A DNA stretch of 64,000 bases from Acidocella facilis ATCC 35904. GTDB taxonomy: Bacteria; Pseudomonadota; Alphaproteobacteria; Acetobacterales; Acetobacteraceae. The stretch spans positions 186,001-250,000 of the forward strand of contig NZ_JHYG01000006.1 in assembly GCF_000687875.1 (NCBI RefSeq), written 5' to 3'. The notes beneath the pieces are model-generated. The model did no database searches, had not been told where the DNA came from, and was given only the letters and a program-made list of their open reading frames with translations. Shown one piece after another: positions 1 through 7,157 of this stretch (position 1 is its first letter; each line of letters starts with the position of its first letter). Made by a program: the position numbers and the translations under genes.

Positions 1-669
1 ATCGCGCAGGCCGCCGCTGGCTTGGGCCGGCCGGCCTTGTGGGCCGGTGCCGCCGGGCTGGCCCGGCAGCTGCCGCTGGCCCTGGGCTTGAGCGGCGCGG
101 TGGAGGAGGCCGCAATGGCGCCGGTCGAAGGGCCGATTTTGTTCGTCGTCGGCAGCATGTCCGGCGTCTCCCACCAGCAGGTGGCGTGGCTGATCGAGGA
201 TGAGAGCGTGCTCAACCTGCCGATCGCCCCGCAAATTCTGCGCGGGGGCGAGGGCAGCGAAGGCTGGCGGGCGGCGCAGGCGGCGCTGGCGGCGGCCTTG
301 GATGCCGGCCAGGATGTCGCGGTGCAGCTCGGCCTTGAAGAGCAGGTGAATGTCGGCGAGGGGCTGCTGCTTTGCCACGCTCTGGCGCGGCTGGTCGCCC
401 CCTTCGCGGCACGCATTGGCGGGCTGTTTTCCACCGGCGGCGAGACCGCGCGGGCCGTGCTGGTGGCGTTTGGCGCCGCCGGGCTGCGGCTGGTCGGCGA
501 GATCGAACCCGGGGTGCCGCTCTCGGTCACCGAGGGGGGCGCCAGCGGGCCGCACGGCCTGGCGGTGATCACCAAGGCCGGCGCCTTCGGGCAGCCGGAG
601 ACCATGGTCCGTTGCCGCGCCGTGCTGCGCCGGCCCGCGCTGCTGCACGCTTCTTATCGTAACGCCTGA
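1..669 (+). CDS. Four-carbon acid sugar kinase (DUF1537 family), C-terminal part
   Basis: The reading frame is open from base 1, so the 5' end lies outside the window; only about 222 C-terminal residues are present. The segment with ALWAGAAGLARQLP, then ILFVVGSMSGVSHQQ and a late STGGETARAVL motif, matches the nucleotide-binding C-terminal half of OtnK/DtnK/LtnK-type kinases. These phosphorylate D-erythronate, D- or L-threonate at O4. The next gene, 15 bp downstream, encodes a PdxA-like dehydrogenase, the usual partner that oxidises the 4-phospho acid, and a DeoR regulator follows, so a tetronate catabolic operon is likely. The exact substrate cannot be read from this part. Confidence 0.85.
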   Translation: MAQAAAGLGRPALWAGAAGLARQLPLALGLSGAVEEAAMAPVEGPILFVVGSMSGVSHQQVAWLIEDESVLNLPIAPQILRGGEGSEGWRAAQAALAAALDAGQDVAVQLGLEEQVNVGEGLLLCHALARLVAPFAARIGGLFSTGGETARAVLVAFGAAGLRLVGEIEPGVPLSVTEGGASGPHGLAVITKAGAFGQPETMVRCRAVLRRPALLHASYRNA

Positions 670-684
670 AAAGGATGCCTCTTT

Positions 685-1680
685 ATGTCTAAGCCCGTGA
701 TCGCCATCACCATGGGGGACGCCGCCGGCGTCGGCCCGGAAATCATCATGAAGAGCTTCACCCATCCGGACCTGCTGGCGAAGTGCCGGCCGCTGGTCAT
801 CGGCGATGCGGCGCGGCTGGAGGTGGCCGGCAGGATCGTCGGCGCCGCGCTGAAGGTGAACAGGCTGGCCCCGGGTGAGGAGGACAAGGCCCTCTTTGCC
901 CCGGGCAGCGTGGATTGCATCGATCTCGGGCTGATCCCGGCCGACATGCCCTGGGGCAAGCTCTCCCCGGTGGCGGGCGATGCCGCCTATCAGTTCATCA
1001 AAACCGCGACCGGGCTGGCGATGGCGGGCAAGGTGCAGGCGATCTGTACCGCGCCGCTGAACAAGGAAGCCTTGCATGCGGGCGGGCATAAATATCCCGG
1101 CCATACCGAGATGCTGGCGGCGCTGACCAACACGCCGGAAGTTTCGATGATGCTGACCGCGCCGAAGCTGCGCGTGATTCATGTCACCACCCATATCGGC
1201 ATCATCGATGCGATCAAGAAGATCGAGCCGGGGCTGGTGGAGCGGGTGATTACCCGTGGCTACGAGGTGCTGGAGAAAGCCAAGCTGCCGCGCAAGAAGA
1301 TCGGTGTGTGCGGCATCAACCCGCATGCGGGTGAGAACGGGCTGTTCGGTTATGGCGAGGAGGAGCAGAAAATCGTCCCCGCCGTGGAGGCCTGCCGCGC
1401 CAAGGGCTGGGACGTGGAAGGCCCGCTGCCGGCGGACACTTTGTTCTTCCGCGCCGGGCGCGGGGATTTCGACATGGTGGTGGCGATGTATCACGACCAG
1501 GGCCACGGCCCGGTGAAGGTGCTGGGGCTGGAGGCTGGGGTGAATATCACGGTCGGCCTGCCGGTGATCCGCACCTCGGTCGATCACGGCACCGCCTTCG
1601 ACATTGCCGGCACGGGCATCGTCGATGAGCGCTCGATGCTGGAAGCGATCCGCGCCGCCATCGACCTGGCGGCGCGCTAA
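685..1680 (+). CDS. pdxA2: PdxA-like 4-phospho-tetronate 3-dehydrogenase
   Basis: 331 residues, full length for the PdxA family. MGDAAGVGPEI near the N terminus and the metal-binding histidines in AMYHDQGHGPVK are typical; HAGENGLFG and GTAFDIAGTG are further family motifs. Family members oxidise a 4-phosphorylated hydroxy acid with NAD, followed by decarboxylation. Classical PdxA works in pyridoxal phosphate synthesis, but adjacency to a DUF1537 kinase favours the catabolic PdxA2 role (4-phospho-D-erythronate or threonate 3-dehydrogenase, giving dihydroxyacetone phosphate). An AAAAGGA ribosome site precedes the ATG. Function within the family is inferred from context. Confidence 0.88.
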   Translation: MSKPVIAITMGDAAGVGPEIIMKSFTHPDLLAKCRPLVIGDAARLEVAGRIVGAALKVNRLAPGEEDKALFAPGSVDCIDLGLIPADMPWGKLSPVAGDAAYQFIKTATGLAMAGKVQAICTAPLNKEALHAGGHKYPGHTEMLAALTNTPEVSMMLTAPKLRVIHVTTHIGIIDAIKKIEPGLVERVITRGYEVLEKAKLPRKKIGVCGINPHAGENGLFGYGEEEQKIVPAVEACRAKGWDVEGPLPADTLFFRAGRGDFDMVVAMYHDQGHGPVKVLGLEAGVNITVGLPVIRTSVDHGTAFDIAGTGIVDERSMLEAIRAAIDLAAR

Positions 1681-1683
1681 ACA

Positions 1684-1817
1684 GCAAAAGTTTTTTGGTG
1701 CCGCTTTTTTTCAAAAAAGCGGCGAAAACGTCTGGGGCGGTGGCAACGACGTTGCCAACCCCCCGGCCTTCGTGGGGGCTTTTTGAAAAAAGCCCCCACA
1801 CCCCCAAAAACTTCTGC
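1684..1817. repeat. Composite palindromic element of three hairpins with outer inverted ends
   Basis: Three perfect inverted repeats follow each other: 1700-1710 with 1713-1723 (11 bp, 2-nt centre), 1741-1747 with 1751-1757 (7 bp, 3-nt centre), and 1772-1784 with 1787-1799 (13 bp, 2-nt centre). They are bracketed by imperfect inverted ends of the type GCARAAGTTTTTKGG (1684-1698 and 1803-1817). It sits between pdxA2 and the DeoR gene, where the A/T-run hairpins could also terminate transcription. The design resembles a REP/MITE-like non-coding repeat, but copy number cannot be judged from one window. Confidence 0.65.
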
Positions 1818-1894
1818 CACTTTAGGTGCGGGGGTTTGGCGCTTGCCGGGGCTTCGACCCCAGGCTACGCCAGGGGGATGAGGGAGGGACGCTT

Positions 1895-2644
1895 TTGAGA
1901 CTCGCCGGCCAGCGCCGCCAGACCATTCTCGCCCGGCTGCGCGCCGGTGCCCTCGATGTCGAGGCGCTGAGCGCTGAGCTGGGGGTTTCCGCCTCCACCA
2001 TCCGGCGCGATCTCGCCCGCCTCGCGGCCGGCGGCCAGGTGCTGCGCACCTATGGCGGCGCCGCCGTGCCCGAACAATCTTTGCAGGTCCGCGCCGGGGT
2101 GAATATGGAGCAGAAACGCGCCATCGCCCGGCTTGCCGCCAGCTTCGTGCAACAAGGCGAAACCCTGCTGCTGGATGCCGGCACCACCACCGGCGCCCTG
2201 GCCGCCGAACTGGCCGGGATGCAAGGGCTGCATGTCATCACCAATGGCCTCACCGCCCTCAACGCTTTGGCTGGCAAGCCGGGCGTGGAGCTGAGCGTGC
2301 TCGGCGGGCAGCTGCGCCAGATCAGCCTCGGCACCGTCGGCCCCGCCGCCGAGCACGCGCTGCGCCGCCTCACCGCCCGGCGCACCTTTCTGGGGGCGGA
2401 TGGCGTCGTCGCCGGGCGCGGAATCTGCGAGGCAACGGACGCGCAATCCGCGCTGAAGGAGTTGATGGTGGCGCAGGGCCAGGAGGTTTACGTGCTGGCC
2501 GATGCCGATAAGCTCGGCCGCGCCATCTCGCCGAGCTGGACGCCGCTGCCGGCAAGCTGGACGCTGATCACCGATGCCCGCGCCAGCGCCGCGCAGCTGG
2601 CGCCGTTTCGCGCCTTGCCGGGTGTCACCGTTCTCATCGCCTGA
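1895..2644 (+). CDS. DeoR-family transcriptional repressor
   Basis: An N-terminal DeoR-type winged helix (RRQTILARLRAGALDVEALS then VSASTIRRDLARLA) is followed by the DeoR sensor domain with DAGTTTGALAAEL and FLGADGVVAGRGI, giving about 249 residues, the normal size. The TTG at 1895 is chosen because AGGGAGGG lies 6 nt upstream and the frame before it has no family similarity. DeoR sensors bind phosphorylated sugars. Its place after the DUF1537 kinase and PdxA-like genes suggests it controls tetronate catabolism, though it is separated from them by the palindromic element. Confidence 0.85.
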   Translation: MRLAGQRRQTILARLRAGALDVEALSAELGVSASTIRRDLARLAAGGQVLRTYGGAAVPEQSLQVRAGVNMEQKRAIARLAASFVQQGETLLLDAGTTTGALAAELAGMQGLHVITNGLTALNALAGKPGVELSVLGGQLRQISLGTVGPAAEHALRRLTARRTFLGADGVVAGRGICEATDAQSALKELMVAQGQEVYVLADADKLGRAISPSWTPLPASWTLITDARASAAQLAPFRALPGVTVLIA

Positions 2645-2666
2645 TCCCATCCCGGCGCGCCTGCGT

Positions 2667-3230
2667 ATGAAGCGGATGACCCTCTCCGCCCGCCTGCGCG
2701 CCCATCTCGACCATCCGGATCCATTGGCCGCGACGGTCAATCTGGTCGCCTTCGTGGTCGGGGCGAATGGGCCGTTTTATCCGCTTTACGCGATGGCGCT
2801 GATCGGCCGGCCTGGCGCCTGGCTGTTCATCACCATGGCCGCCAGCCCGGTCTTTCTCGCCATCCCGGCTTTGGCCCGGCGTAACGGCCTGGCCGGGCGC
2901 ATCGCGCTGCCGCTTTTTGGCACGCTCAACACGCTCTGGTGCGCAAAGCTGATCGGCCCGGCCTCGGGCGTGGAATTGCTGCTGCTGCCCTGCATCGTCA
3001 TCGCTGGCCTTTCCTTGCGGCCCAGTGAGACACTCTGGCGCTGGGGGCTGATCGGGCTGCCGATGGCGGCACATCTGGCGCTCTCACCTGTCTATGGCGC
3101 GGGGCTGCTCGGCTTCAGCCCGGCGCAGGAGGCCGCCTTGTTCCGGCTCGATCTCGGCAGCACGGCGACGCTGCTGGCCTTTCTCGGGCTGGTCTATGGC
3201 AGGCTGCTCCCCGCCGCGCCGGAAAAATAA
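2667..3230 (+). CDS. Integral membrane protein of unknown function
   Basis: About 187 residues from the ATG at 2667. After a polar N terminus (LSARLRAHLDHPDP) come several hydrophobic segments, roughly residues 22-45, 48-68, 80-100, 105-120, 130-150 and 165-180, so five or six membrane spans. No catalytic motif or family is recognised. It begins 22 bp after the DeoR gene and may share its transcript. The next gene has its own promoter. Function unknown. Confidence 0.6.
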   Translation: MKRMTLSARLRAHLDHPDPLAATVNLVAFVVGANGPFYPLYAMALIGRPGAWLFITMAASPVFLAIPALARRNGLAGRIALPLFGTLNTLWCAKLIGPASGVELLLLPCIVIAGLSLRPSETLWRWGLIGLPMAAHLALSPVYGAGLLGFSPAQEAALFRLDLGSTATLLAFLGLVYGRLLPAAPEK

Positions 3231-3294
3231 ATCGCGCACGACTCAATTCGCTTGACGGGGTGGATCATGGGCTGTAGATAAATCGTACACGATT
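3230..3294 (+). promoter_or_regulatory. ohr promoter with OhrR-like inverted-repeat operator
   Basis: TTGACG (3252-3257) and TAGATA (3275-3280) are 17 bp apart, a good sigma-70 promoter. Immediately downstream lies the perfect inverted repeat AATCGT-AC-ACGATT (3281-3294); a weaker related copy, AATCGCGCACGACT, lies upstream at 3230-3243. A repressor at 3281 would overlap the start site. MarR/OhrR-type peroxide sensors commonly govern ohr genes through such sites, but no ohrR gene is in this window, so the regulator is inferred. Confidence 0.6.
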
Positions 3295-3329
3295 AAATCG
3301 TAAATAACTTAAATTGAAAGGATCAGACC

Positions 3330-3761
3330 ATGAGCGTTGACGCGAAATACAAAACCACAGCCACCGCAACCGGCGGCGGGCGCGATGGCAAGACCAGCCT
3401 GGCCGATGGCACCATGGCGCTGCAGCTGAGCGTGCCCAAGGAGCTGGGTGGCCCGGGCGGCGACGGCGCCAACCCGGAAAAACTCTTCGCGCTGGGCTAT
3501 TCCGCCTGCTTCCTGGGCGCGATGCGCGTCGCCGCCGGCCAGACCAAGAACAAGCTCCCCGAGGGCACGGAAGTCACCGCCACCATCGGCATCGGCCCGC
3601 GTTCGGAAGGCGGCTTTGGCATCACCGCCGCGCTGGATGTGAAGCTGCCCGGCCTCGCCGCGGATGAGGCGCGCAAACTGGTGGACGTGACGCACGGGAT
3701 CTGCCCTTATTCCAACGCCATCAAGGCCAGCGTGGACGTGCAAACCACCACCCACGGCTGA
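3330..3761 (+). CDS. ohr: Organic hydroperoxide resistance protein Ohr
   Basis: 143 residues, the standard Ohr length. The two redox cysteines are in YSACFLGA (Cys60, peroxidatic) and HGICPYSNA (Cys125, resolving), with the conserved Arg18 and Glu50 that activate the thiolate. Ohr reduces organic and lipid hydroperoxides in the cytoplasm, recycled by lipoylated proteins. A GAAAGGA ribosome site precedes the ATG. The promoter and palindromic operator upstream suggest peroxide induction, and a peroxiredoxin gene follows 46 bp downstream. Confidence 0.95.
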   Translation: MSVDAKYKTTATATGGGRDGKTSLADGTMALQLSVPKELGGPGGDGANPEKLFALGYSACFLGAMRVAAGQTKNKLPEGTEVTATIGIGPRSEGGFGITAALDVKLPGLAADEARKLVDVTHGICPYSNAIKASVDVQTTTHG

Positions 3762-3807
3762 GGATACCGGACGGGGCGCCCCGCCGCACAAAAAACAGGA
3801 GGCGTGG

Positions 3808-4335
3808 ATGAACCCGACCCGTGTGCCCGAGACCCGGTTCCACACCCGCGTGCGCAACGCGGCCCTGGGCGGCCCCAACCCGTATGAGTGGAAAGAGATC
3901 GGCAGCCAGGATGTGTTCGCCGGCAAGCGCGTGGTGCTGTTCGCGCTGCCGGGCGCCTTCACCCCCTCTTGTTCGGACAGCCATTTGCCGGGCTATGAGC
4001 AGGGCTATGACGAATTCCGCGCCTTGGGTGTGGATGAGGTGGTTTGCCTCTCGGTCAACGACGCCTTCGTGATGTTCAACTGGGCGAAGAGCCGCAACAT
4101 CGAAAAACTGCGCATGCTGCCCGACGGCAACGCGGATTTCACCCGGCTGATGGGCATGCTGGTGGACCGCCGGCGCCACGGCATGGGGCTGCGCAGCTGG
4201 CGCTATTCCATGCTGGTGGAGGATGGCGCGATCACCGCTTTGTTCGCCGAGCCGGGATTTCGCGACGATCCGGACGGGGTGGGGGTCAGCGTCTCCGATG
4301 CCGGAACGATGTTGGCGCATCTGCGGCGCCTTTGA
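3808..4335 (+). CDS. Peroxiredoxin, Prx5-like (type 5)
   Basis: 175 residues with the peroxidatic motif PGAFTPSCSDSHLPGY (Cys55) and the downstream arginine-bearing RSWRYSMLVEDG strand typical of the Prx5 group. It is a thiol peroxidase reducing H2O2 and alkyl hydroperoxides; there is no fused glutaredoxin domain. The start has a strong CAGGAGG site. It lies behind ohr in the same direction and could be co-transcribed, giving a two-gene peroxide-defence unit. The electron donor cannot be told from sequence. Confidence 0.88.
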   Translation: MNPTRVPETRFHTRVRNAALGGPNPYEWKEIGSQDVFAGKRVVLFALPGAFTPSCSDSHLPGYEQGYDEFRALGVDEVVCLSVNDAFVMFNWAKSRNIEKLRMLPDGNADFTRLMGMLVDRRRHGMGLRSWRYSMLVEDGAITALFAEPGFRDDPDGVGVSVSDAGTMLAHLRRL

Positions 4336-4529
4336 GTTTTCCACCGCCGCCTTATGGTGTGGAATCAAGGGCTTGGTTGGGGGTTTTGAGACCAGAGCGA
4401 TTTGCTTGGCCGATGTTTTTGTGTTTTAAATCAAAGAGTTGATGGATCGCTGTCGCGAGCGTGCCGATTATTGCGCCGCCGTGGCGGGCGCGGGGCTTAT
4501 CCCGGCTGTTGCACTGCAATCCACATAGA

Positions 4530-4562
4530 TATCCACAAGCTTATCAAGCCTCTTGTGGATAA
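4530..4562. other. Inverted pair of DnaA-box-like sites in a convergent intergenic region
   Basis: In the gap between the rightward peroxiredoxin gene and the leftward flgN end (4336-4563), TATCCACAAG (4530-4539) is mirrored by CTTGTGGATA (4552-4561). The right copy gives a perfect DnaA 9-mer TTATCCACA on the minus strand (4554-4562); the left copy matches 8 of 9. The 10-bp stem with 12-nt loop could equally be a terminator for the convergent genes, though no T-run follows on either strand. The rest of the gap shows nothing recognisable. Confidence 0.4.
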
Positions 4563-4563
4563 A

Positions 4564-5016
4564 TCAGGCCTCGGCGATCAGCCGGCCACTTTCATGCATG
4601 CCCAGGCTCTGCAGCGCCCGCAGCGACAGGTTGAGGCCGCGATGCAGCTGGCTGGCGCGGCGCGAGGCGCTGCCGGATTTGCGGGAGAATTGCGCCAGGG
4701 CGGCGCGCAGCTCCTCGGCCAGGCGCGCGGCGGGCAGGGCCTCGTTCTCGCGCAGCCGGGCGGCGGCGTCGTCGAAGGAGCGGGCCTGCATCTGCGTCAT
4801 CGCCGCGGTGATGGCGGAGAAGACCGGCTGCGCCTCCTGCATGCGCTGCTCGATCTCGCCGGCTTCGCTCTGGATCTCGTGCGGCTGGCCGCTCAGCATC
4901 AGCCGGTCCAGCCGGTTCAGCCGCTCGTTCAAATCCCGCACCACCCCCAGCGCATCCGCGAGCGTGCCGGCGATGGCCTCCAGCCGTCCGGCATCCGGGA
5001 AGGGCGGGGTTTCCAT
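4564..5016 (-). CDS. flgN: FlgN-like flagellar export chaperone (tentative)
   Basis: 150 residues, predicted almost wholly helical, with heptad-like stretches (LADALGVVRDLNERLNRLDRLML; EQRMQEAQPVFSAITAAM) and a C-terminal SLRALQSLG segment. Size, helical character and position as the last gene of the leftward arm, overlapping flgM by one base, fit FlgN, the cytosolic chaperone for FlgK and FlgL. Primary sequence similarity within FlgN is low, so the name rests mostly on context. It might alternatively be a FliT-type helper protein. Confidence 0.55.
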   Translation of the reverse strand: METPPFPDAGRLEAIAGTLADALGVVRDLNERLNRLDRLMLSGQPHEIQSEAGEIEQRMQEAQPVFSAITAAMTQMQARSFDDAAARLRENEALPAARLAEELRAALAQFSRKSGSASRRASQLHRGLNLSLRALQSLGMHESGRLIAEA

Positions 5017-5315
5017 CAGCGTGTGCCCTTCAGCACGGTGGCGATCGCCTTCGCCAGATCCTCCGGCTCGACGCTGTAGGTGCCGGCGGCCAGCGCGTTT
5101 TTGATCTGCGCCACCGCCGCCTCGTCCACCCCGTCGCTGGCCTGGGCCGCGCTCACCAGATGCCCGGCACCGGCGGCGGCGTCGCTGAGGGTGACGGCGT
5201 CCGTCTCAGCGCCCTGGGGGCTGGCGCTCGCGCCGCCGGCAGCGCCGGTGCTGTTCGCCTGTTGCGCGTAGGCGGGACCGGACGGGCCGGGCAGGGAGCC
5301 GATCGAGTTGGTCAT
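5016..5315 (-). CDS. flgM: Anti-sigma-28 factor FlgM
   Basis: 99 residues. The unstructured, Ala/Ser/Gly-rich N terminus is followed by the FlgM signature: VAQIKNALAAGTYSVEPEDL then AKAIATVL, the helices that clamp sigma-28. FlgM holds FliA (18525-19073) inactive until hook completion lets FlgM be exported. VTLSDAA at the middle is also typical. It overlaps fliS by four bases upstream and the flgN-like gene by one base downstream, so all three are translationally coupled. Confidence 0.85.
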   Translation of the reverse strand: MTNSIGSLPGPSGPAYAQQANSTGAAGGASASPQGAETDAVTLSDAAAGAGHLVSAAQASDGVDEAAVAQIKNALAAGTYSVEPEDLAKAIATVLKGTR

Positions 5316-5686
5316 GCCGCATCCTGTGTCGGCAGATTGCTGCGCATGTCACGGTCCAGCTGCGCCAGCGCGCGATCATAATCCTCCAAGGCGGCGGCGT
5401 TGTTTTGCGCGTTGGCGCGCAGCAGGCAGAACATCAGCGCGGTATAGATGGTCTGTAGTGCTGCCCCCAGCGTTGCCTCCTCGCCGGACTGGGCGATGCC
5501 GGACATGGTGCCAAGCAGGGTTTGCGCGCGCATGATCATGTCGATCTTGGTCGGGCCATCGCCGGCCTCGATCGCCTGGCGGGCGCGCTTGCCATAGAGG
5601 CGCAGCGCGCGCCAACCGGGGGCGAGCCAATCCATCGCGGCGGGACCATCGAACATGCTGGTGCGGTAGGTGGTGGAGCTGCTCAT
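5312..5686 (-). CDS. fliS: Flagellin chaperone FliS
   Basis: Helical protein of 124 residues. KIDMIMRAQTLLGTMSG and ALQTIYTALMFCLLRANAQNN correspond to FliS helices that wrap the flagellin C terminus and prevent polymerisation in the cytosol. The ATG at 5686 is preferred over the one two codons upstream because AGGA then stands 7 nt away; for the upstream ATG the Shine-Dalgarno abuts the start. It lies between fliD and flgM. Divergent from enterobacterial FliS, but family and position agree. Confidence 0.8.
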   Translation of the reverse strand: MSSSTTYRTSMFDGPAAMDWLAPGWRALRLYGKRARQAIEAGDGPTKIDMIMRAQTLLGTMSGIAQSGEEATLGAALQTIYTALMFCLLRANAQNNAAALEDYDRALAQLDRDMRSNLPTQDAA

Positions 5687-5702
5687 GGACATGTCCTATC
5701 GA

Positions 5703-7085
5703 TTAACCGGAGCTCGAGCTGTTGCTGCTCAGGAACACGGAAAGGTAGGCCTGCGAGATCGAGGCGCTGGTCTGCGAGCTTTCCGCCGTGGCATATTGGT
5801 TCAGCAAATTATTGATCAGTGCGGTATCGATCTTGGTCATCTGGGTAATCTGGGTGGTGATCGAATTATCGGTGGTGGTCAAGCCGCTGGTGGCCGCGCC
5901 GATGGTGCCGGTGGAGGCTGAGCCGGAGCCGATCGCCGCCTTGGTCACGGTGGAAAGGCTGGTGTAGATCTGCGAAACCAGCGTCTGCACTGCTTTCGGA
6001 TTCTTCGCGTAGGCGCTGGCGAAGCTGGTGGAATCGAAGCTGATGGCGCCCGAGGTGCCGACCTTCAGGCCGATCGAGGCGGCGCTGATGCCGCTGGCCT
6101 GGGCCTCGCTGACCGAACTCATCAACTGGCTGGAAAGATCGGTCGCGGTGAAATTGCCAAGCAGCGGGCCGCTCTTTGTCGAGGCCGAGGCGCTGGCGGC
6201 GCTGGCTTTCGCCGCCGAGGCGGAGGAGACATATTTGATCTGGCCGGCGATGGTCGAGATCGCCTTGTTGAGATCGGTGGAGACCTGCGAGAGTGCGGTG
6301 GACAGGCTGGAGGGCGAGGAGGCGACGCTGATGCTGGTGCTGCCGGAGGCGGCGAGTTTCACCGTCAGCCCGTTGACCGCGTTGCTGAGGGTGTTGCTGG
6401 CGCTGGTGATCGGCACGCCGTTCAGCGACAGGCTTGCATCCTTGGCACTCTGCGTCAGCGTTTCGCTGCCAGGGGACGCGGCGCTGTAGGCGAAGCGCGA
6501 GAGCGCGCCGGTGCCGGTAACGGAGAAGGCCCCGGCGCTGCCGGTGGCGCTGCTCTGCAGCACCAGCCGGGTGCCGGAGGCGGCGGTGACGATGTTGGCC
6601 TTCACCCCGCCCGCCTGCTTGTTGATAGCGGCGGCGATGCCGGTCAGCGTCATGCTGGCGGAGCTGACCGCGACGGTTTCGGTGGCGCCGCCTTTCATCG
6701 TGAAGGTCATCGAGCCCGCGCCGCCGGAGAGCTTAGCACCGGCCGAGCCTTGCAGCGCGGAATAGATGGATTGCCCGGTGGCGAGCTTGATGTTGGAGAG
6801 CGTGTAGGTGCCGGTGGCGGCACTGTTGGTGGCGCTGGCGGTGGCGATGGTGGTCTGCGCGCTGGTGGCGGTGCGGTTATTGATGCTGGCGACATCCTTG
6901 ATGCCGGAGAGGGCGCTCGACAGAGTGGAAACCGAACTCTGGATCGACCCCCAGGCGGAAATTTCCGCCTTGTCGGTGGTGATTTCGTTTTTCAGCGCGG
7001 TGACCGGCAGCTCCAGCGTCTTTTCATAGCTCGCCACCTGCGTCTGGATGGTTGCTGAACTGAGCGAGGAGATTGACGAGGTCAT
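5703..7085 (-). CDS. fliD: Filament cap protein FliD
   Basis: 460 residues. It begins with the FliD_N region (IQTQVASYEKTLELPVTAL), has repeated Ser/Thr/Ala-rich beta domains in the middle, and ends with FliD_C helices including LVSQIYTSLSTVTKAAI and a QITQMTKIDTALINNLLNQY coiled coil. FliD forms the distal cap under which flagellin folds. It follows fliC after a stem-loop at 7125-7149 and precedes fliS 16 bp downstream. Low Lys content and very high Ser/Thr/Ala match the other axial proteins here. Confidence 0.92.
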   Translation of the reverse strand: MTSSISSLSSATIQTQVASYEKTLELPVTALKNEITTDKAEISAWGSIQSSVSTLSSALSGIKDVASINNRTATSAQTTIATASATNSAATGTYTLSNIKLATGQSIYSALQGSAGAKLSGGAGSMTFTMKGGATETVAVSSASMTLTGIAAAINKQAGGVKANIVTAASGTRLVLQSSATGSAGAFSVTGTGALSRFAYSAASPGSETLTQSAKDASLSLNGVPITSASNTLSNAVNGLTVKLAASGSTSISVASSPSSLSTALSQVSTDLNKAISTIAGQIKYVSSASAAKASAASASASTKSGPLLGNFTATDLSSQLMSSVSEAQASGISAASIGLKVGTSGAISFDSTSFASAYAKNPKAVQTLVSQIYTSLSTVTKAAIGSGSASTGTIGAATSGLTTTDNSITTQITQMTKIDTALINNLLNQYATAESSQTSASISQAYLSVFLSSNSSSSG

Positions 7086-7124
7086 GGGGCCGGGACCGCT
7101 TCTCGGATGTGAGGGAAGGAAGGC

Positions 7125-7149
7125 GGCTGGCCGGGGTTACCGGCCAGCC
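7125..7149 (-). terminator. Stem-loop between fliC and fliD
   Basis: GGCTGGCCGG (7125-7134) and CCGGCCAGCC (7140-7149) form a perfect 10-bp stem with a 5-nt loop, just after the fliC stop and 40 bp before the fliD start. There is no T-run downstream, so it is more likely a partial terminator or an mRNA 3'-end stabiliser. Either would let fliC mRNA exceed that of fliD, fliS and flgM. Confidence 0.6.
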
Positions 7150-7157
7150 CGTTTGGA

